Assembly (NCBI GenBank): GCA_947463285.1
Contig: CANHTV010000114.1
Location: 1 to 9,478 of the forward strand
Length of the DNA stretch: 9,478 nt
Source: Verrucomicrobiaceae bacterium
GTDB taxonomy: Bacteria; Verrucomicrobiota; Verrucomicrobiia; Verrucomicrobiales; Verrucomicrobiaceae
Direction: 5' to 3'
Shown here: in pieces, positions 6,015-9,478 of the stretch
How positions within the stretch are numbered: the stretch's first letter is position 1
Layout: each line of letters starts with the position of its first letter
Made by a program: the position numbers and the translations under genes
Notes under the pieces: generated by a model
Seen by the model: the letters and a program-made list of their open reading frames with translations, nothing else
Database searches by the model: none
What the model was told of the DNA's origin: nothing

Positions 6015-7381
6015 GGCTTTTTGCCTCCTTTCTTCCCACCTTTACCACCGCCCTTCCTCGTGGGCTCTTTGCTCGGATCGTAGTTCGGATTCGGTTTCGG
6101 CATTTCAGCTCTGACTTCGCGCAAGTAGTCCGCGAGCTGCTTGGAAAGCTTGGCGGTGAGTTCGGGTTTTTTGGAGGCGAGGTTCTTGGTTTCGCCGATG
6201 TCGGCTTGGAGGTCGAAGAGTTGGTTTTCACCCGTTTCGTAGAAGTGGATGAGCTTCATGTTGCCGCTGAGGATTGCGGAGTGCGGGGAGTCGCCTTGAT
6301 AATGCGGGAAATGGAAGACCAATGCCTCGCGGGATCGTTTCACGGGATCGGATGAACCGCTGAGCAGATGGGTGATGTCGCCGCCTTCGAGTTGTGTTGG
6401 CAGCGGGGCTTTCACACCAGCCCAGCGGCAGAAGGTCGGGAAGAAATCATAGCCGACGACGCGCTGATGGCACCACGAGTTCGGCGCGATGCTGGGTCCG
6501 CGAATGATCAAGGGCACGCGAATGCCGCCCTCCCACACATCGCCCTTGCCGCCGTTCAGGGTGCGACGATTCGAGCCGCCGTTGTCGGACATGTAGATGA
6601 CGATGGTGTTCTTGGAGAGGCCCATGGCATCGAGCTTGGCAAGCAACTCGCCCACACCGCGATCCAGATCCTCCGCGATGGCTGCGCGACCGACTTCCTT
6701 GTCGTCTCTGCCGCCGGCGAGCTTTCGGTATTTCTCAATCAGCGCGGGAGTGGCGTTCTCGGGATAATGCAGCGCATTGTAGCTCATCTGGATGAAGAAC
6801 GGTTTCCTGGCCGCCTGGCTCTTCTTCATGAACTCGATGGCTCGTGTGCCCATGCCAAAGATATCCACCGGGTTCGGCGGCAGATGCGGCGCGGCGTTCT
6901 GATTGCCCGTGTCGCCATCGCTCTCATCGTAACCGTGAGCGCCGGGACCACCGCCTGAGAGATGCCATTTGCCGTAGTGGGCCGTCGCGTAGCCAGCCGA
7001 CCTCAGCATCTGCCCGATCGTGACCTCGTCATCGCGGATGCTTTTGCGATTGTCGCCTTCGATCAAGCGATGCCCCATCTCCGCCGGAGCCGCCTTGGTC
7101 CATCCCAGCGCCGCCGGATTGCGTCCCGTCTGCAAGCTGATGCGTGTCGGCGAGCACACCGGCGCGGGCGCATACGCCGCGCTGAATCTCATGCCCTGCT
7201 CCGCGAGTCGCGCGATATTCGGCGTCTGCACGATGCTGTTTTTGGAATCCGGGATGTCTGGGTGCATCCGGCAAGATAAGCCACTCCAAGCCTGATCATC
7301 CGAGAGCATGAAAAGGATGTTCGGCGGCACGACGGCGAAGGCACCGGACGCTGCGAGTAGCAGGAGGAGAAGCGATTTCAT
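6011..7381 (-). CDS. Exported type I sulfatase (arylsulfatase family)
   Basis: The 456-residue protein begins with a signal peptide (MKSLLLLLLAASGAFA, cleaved near residue 16-18) and continues NILFMLSDDQ, where Asp28 and Asp29 are calcium ligands. The sulfatase signature is VCSPTR: Cys76 should be converted to formylglycine, and Arg80 completes the C-x-P-x-R motif. GKWHL (Lys138, His140), NALHYP (His205), SDNGG (Asp266, Asn267) and GGKGD (Lys279) supply the rest of the active site. It should hydrolyse sulfate esters, probably on polysaccharides or small aryl/alkyl sulfates, in the periplasm or outside. It needs a formylglycine-generating enzyme, which is not in this window. The C-terminus ends in a Lys/Gly tail (KGGGKGGKKGGKKP) outside the family fold. 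It lies 18 bases after the YHYH gene; that gap (CTCTTCTTCTGCACGAAT) has no Shine-Dalgarno sequence. Substrate class cannot be assigned from what I see. Confidence 0.95.
   Translation of the reverse strand: MKSLLLLLLAASGAFAVVPPNILFMLSDDQAWSGLSCRMHPDIPDSKNSIVQTPNIARLAEQGMRFSAAYAPAPVCSPTRISLQTGRNPAALGWTKAAPAEMGHRLIEGDNRKSIRDDEVTIGQMLRSAGYATAHYGKWHLSGGGPGAHGYDESDGDTGNQNAAPHLPPNPVDIFGMGTRAIEFMKKSQAARKPFFIQMSYNALHYPENATPALIEKYRKLAGGRDDKEVGRAAIAEDLDRGVGELLAKLDAMGLSKNTIVIYMSDNGGSNRRTLNGGKGDVWEGGIRVPLIIRGPSIAPNSWCHQRVVGYDFFPTFCRWAGVKAPLPTQLEGGDITHLLSGSSDPVKRSREALVFHFPHYQGDSPHSAILSGNMKLIHFYETGENQLFDLQADIGETKNLASKKPELTAKLSKQLADYLREVRAEMPKPNPNYDPSKEPTRKGGGKGGKKGGKKP
6024..6031 (-). promoter_or_regulatory. 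Strong Shine-Dalgarno sequence for the phosphoesterase, inside the sulfatase gene
   Basis: On the minus strand the bases read AAAGGAGG, with nine bases between GGAGG and the ATG ending at 6014. They are also the Lys-Gly-Gly codons of the sulfatase tail. Together with the ATGA overlap this predicts reinitiation or coupled translation. It is the only textbook Shine-Dalgarno sequence found before a gene in this window. Confidence 0.8.
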
Positions 7382-7399
7382 ATTCGTGCAGAAGAAGAG

Positions 7400-9478
7400 T
7401 TATCGTTGCGGCACGCCACTCACATCCAAATCCGGCTTCGTGTTCCACCGTGGCGTCCAGCCGGGTTTTTCAACTTTGGTGCGGAAGATGACGGTGTTGT
7501 CGAGGGCGATATCGTCGCTCCAAATGAACTTGGCGCCTTCGAAGTCGTTGTCGAAGTAGGGCTGCTTGGGGTCCACTTCCTCGACGTTGTATTCCTTGGC
7601 GTTTTTCCAGGAACTGTCATCGAAGTCCACAGCCCACCAGTTGGCAGGCAGCGGCTCTTGTTTCACCTGCGGATTCGCGGTGTCGCCATTCACGGGGCCG
7701 TGGAGCCGAGCGGAGCGAGACAGGTGCGACGAAGGAGCATCCGCAGGACTTGCGGGATGGGTGGCGGGAGCACGCCAAAAGTTTTTGGCCTTCCAGTTCG
7801 CGTTGGTGACCGTGCCGTCGGCGAACTTCAGGCAGAAGCCGCCGTCGCCGATGCTGGTGCCATACTCCATGCCGGTTCGTGGGTCGGCGTTGTCCTTGGC
7901 GAGCACGGCGATGGTCATGGGATACTCGGGGAGGAAATCGACACTGACGACGTTGTGTGGCGTGAACTGGATCGGATCCACGGCGACGAGGCGGCCATTC
8001 ACATAGAGCATGAACCAATTGTCGGCATAGACGTTGAGTTTGATCGTGTCGGCAAGGCTGGGCTTCACGAGGCCTGGAGGGCCTCCTTTGCCTTTTCCTT
8101 TGCCGCCGCCTTTTTTGGGTTCTGCGGCAGCAGGTGAAGGTGGTGGTGCTTCCGCCGTTTTGGGTCCGACTTGTCCGACAGCACCGCCGCTGCTGTGAAC
8201 GACCCGTAGTGACGAACTTGCCAGCACCTTGTCCTTCATCGCGGCGATGAGTTCTTCGCGTCCGGGTGAGCCTGCGACCTTCAACGGCTCCGAAAGGGCA
8301 TACATCGTGATCACATAGGTCTTCGCGCCTGGGCCTTTCGAGTGCGGGGGCTCGTAGCCGATTTCACCTTTGAAGCCGGTGCCGAGTTTGCCGATGTGCT
8401 GCGAATCCTTCGGCAGGCTCGCGGCACTCGCGGGGATGTCATAGACGGTCCAATACCACTTCTGGTCACCATCAGGCGTCACGTGATCCATGATCAAGGC
8501 ATAGCTTTGAGTCGAAGCGGGTGCGCCTGACCATTCCAAGGGCGGGCTGAGGCCATCGCCATCACCCGTGAACTCCACTGGCAGCTTCTGAAGGTCTTCG
8601 ACGACGGAACTCATCAACATGAATTTGCCATCGCTGCTGCGGGGTTGATCGGGCAGCGCGACAAAGGCTTCCTGCTTGCCGCCTCGGCCACTGCCTTCGC
8701 CGCGCTTCATCTCTTCGCGGGCCGGTGGCTCGTCGCCACGGGGCCTCGGGGCGTCACCGGCAGGCGCGGTGCCCGCGAGTTCATCGAGTTCCGGTGTGTC
8801 GAGTTTGCCATCGCGATTGTGATCGAAGGTGTTGAACTGCTCCTTCGCTTTCGCCATCGCATCGGGGATAGCGATGCCTTTCTTCGCGGCATTCGACTTC
8901 GCGTTATCGGCGAACTCCTGCGCGGTGACAACGCCGTCGCCATTCACATCGAGAATGCCTTCCATCTCGGCCTGCGGACGCGGCGGGCGACCACCTTCTT
9001 CACCGGGACGCGGCGGCGGTTCATCACCGCGACGCATCTCGCCTTCGCGACCACCTTTGCCCTGTCCCTTGCCTTTTCCTTTGCCCTTCATACCTTCGGG
9101 GCCACCACCACCAGGCGGGCGATCTCCGCCGCCTTGGCGACGTGCGGTGTAAACTTCCGTCGCTTTGCCCTCGCTGCCGTTGTCGAACTCAAAGGGAAAC
9201 GTGCCGTCGGCTTTGATCGAGTAGCTGACGCTGCGTTTGTCGCCATTCACCTCATAGCTGAGCTTGTAGCTGTCCTTGCCGGTGCTTTCGAAAGCGGTGA
9301 TCTTGGCACCGCGAAGCGCCGTGAGGGCCTCGCGCACGCCTTGGGCTCGCGGTTGCGGATCCACTTGCTCTCCCGCCTCCACGACCTCGCCATGGAAGCC
9401 GCCGAAGACATACGGATACTTGTTCGACGCATGATAATGATAGCCGCCGGGCGATTCGTGACCGTGACACTCGTCGAG
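7400..9478 (-). CDS. Mosaic secreted protein: YHYH domain, two EF-hands, PEBP/YbhB-like domain, C-terminal beta-rich domain (5' end outside the window)
   Basis: The frame is open to the right edge, giving 692 visible residues; a GTG at 9382 is internal because the YHYH motif lies upstream of it. Visible residues 1-32 contain ECHGHESPGGYHYHASNKYPYVFGGFHG, the core of a YHYH domain (function unknown), followed by its usual RGAKITAFE module to about 112. A Gly/Lys stretch (KGKGKGKGQGKGG) comes next. Two EF-hand loops follow: DVNGDGVVTAQEF from Asp177 and DHNRDGKLDTPEL from Asp219, both with intact calcium ligands. Residues about 284-427 are PEBP/YbhB-like (LSPPLEWSGAP, YWTVYDIPA, KTYVITMYALS). 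A second KGGGKGKGKGG linker leads to a C-terminal domain at about 477-669 (LNVYADNWFMLYVNGRLV, VDFDDSSW, NTVIFRT) that may be a carbohydrate-binding-like jelly roll; this last label is a guess. It precedes the sulfatase by 18 bases and is probably exported. Enzymatic role unknown. Confidence 0.85.
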   Translation of the reverse strand, partial: LDECHGHESPGGYHYHASNKYPYVFGGFHGEVVEAGEQVDPQPRAQGVREALTALRGAKITAFESTGKDSYKLSYEVNGDKRSVSYSIKADGTFPFEFDNGSEGKATEVYTARRQGGGDRPPGGGGPEGMKGKGKGKGQGKGGREGEMRRGDEPPPRPGEEGGRPPRPQAEMEGILDVNGDGVVTAQEFADNAKSNAAKKGIAIPDAMAKAKEQFNTFDHNRDGKLDTPELDELAGTAPAGDAPRPRGDEPPAREEMKRGEGSGRGGKQEAFVALPDQPRSSDGKFMLMSSVVEDLQKLPVEFTGDGDGLSPPLEWSGAPASTQSYALIMDHVTPDGDQKWYWTVYDIPASAASLPKDSQHIGKLGTGFKGEIGYEPPHSKGPGAKTYVITMYALSEPLKVAGSPGREELIAAMKDKVLASSSLRVVHSSGGAVGQVGPKTAEAPPPSPAAAEPKKGGGKGKGKGGPPGLVKPSLADTIKLNVYADNWFMLYVNGRLVAVDPIQFTPHNVVSVDFLPEYPMTIAVLAKDNADPRTGMEYGTSIGDGGFCLKFADGTVTNANWKAKNFWRAPATHPASPADAPSSHLSRSARLHGPVNGDTANPQVKQEPLPANWWAVDFDDSSWKNAKEYNVEEVDPKQPYFDNDFEGAKFIWSDDIALDNTVIFRTKVEKPGWTPRWNTKPDLDVSGVPQR
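7698..7760. repeat. Putative hairpin-forming interspersed element inserted in frame in the YHYH gene
   Basis: This stretch differs in texture from the coding sequence around it. It starts with short reiterations of GAGC/GGAGC (7702-7717). It ends in an imperfect hairpin: stem CATCCGCA (7738-7745), five-base loop, TGCGGGATG (7751-7759), with one bulged G. In the gene's frame it encodes about 21 residues rich in Ser, Ala, Pro, His and Arg (HPASPADAPSSHLSRSARLH), lying between the otherwise plausible neighbours NFWRAP and GPVNGDTANPQ. It looks like a small palindromic repeat unit that entered the gene without breaking the frame. That it is repeated elsewhere in the genome is inference. Confidence 0.5.
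8088..8104 (-). repeat. 17-base repeat encoding a Gly-Lys linker, copy 1
   Basis: Seventeen bases here are identical to 9069-9085 in the same gene and in the same reading phase. Both encode GKGKGK. This copy lies in the linker between the PEBP-like domain and the C-terminal domain. Confidence 0.8.
9069..9085 (-). repeat. 17-base repeat encoding a Gly-Lys linker, copy 2
   Basis: This is the partner of the repeat at 8088-8104, placed in the linker between the YHYH module and the EF-hands. The shared base sequence suggests duplication or recombination of a linker cassette, though convergence on AAA/GGC codons could give the same result. Confidence 0.8.

Noticed and set aside
8066..8089. Internal start (GTG at 8068) for a separate C-terminal protein after an AAAGGAGG at 8082-8089
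   Set aside because: The spacing of about 13 bases is long, and the AAAGGAGG is explained by Lys-Gly-Gly codons of the linker. There is no other sign of a separate product.
9380..9382. GTG at 9382 as the start of the YHYH gene
   Set aside because: The frame stays open to the edge, and the diagnostic YHYH motif lies upstream of this codon.

Overview
The window is a GC-rich, densely coding stretch of a bacterial chromosome. Gene content points to a Verrucomicrobiota or, less likely, Planctomycetota bacterium: an exported DUF1080 (3-keto-disaccharide hydrolase) protein, an exported formylglycine-type sulfatase, an exported metallophosphoesterase with a beta-sandwich front end, and a YHYH-domain protein. 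Most gene leaders lack a Shine-Dalgarno sequence. The phylum call is inference; no rRNA or marker gene is present.

Layout, left to right. (1) Positions 1-2178, minus strand: a full-length L-lactate permease (562-2178) followed 36 bases later by a DUF1080 protein (525 to beyond the left edge). (2) Positions 2179-2363: a divergent intergenic region. (3) Positions 2364-4583, plus strand: a three-gene set of pirin/quercetinase-like cupin, small DoxX-type membrane protein and Old Yellow Enzyme family ene-reductase. The gaps are 45 and 27 bases. All three genes begin with the same nine bases, ATGAAACTC. (4) Positions 4584-4619: a short convergent gap. (5) Positions 4620-9478, minus strand: an apparent operon transcribed from the right edge. 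It encodes a large mosaic protein (YHYH domain, two EF-hands, PEBP/YbhB-like domain, C-terminal beta-rich domain; N-terminus beyond the window), a sulfatase and a metallophosphoesterase. The last two genes overlap by four bases.

The plus-strand trio looks like a redox or electrophile-handling unit. The sulfatase and phosphoesterase carry signal peptides and probably act outside the cytoplasm on sulfate and phosphate esters; the third operon product is presumably exported too, but its N-terminus is not visible. The lactate permease and DUF1080 pair suggests carbon uptake and glycan use. The most unusual parts are the mosaic YHYH protein with a hairpin-forming in-frame insertion near its C-terminus, Gly/Lys/Gln-rich low-complexity segments in all three proteins of the right-hand operon, and a strong Shine-Dalgarno sequence written into the Lys/Gly tail of the sulfatase. 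No tRNA, rRNA, CRISPR array, insertion sequence or phage gene was seen.
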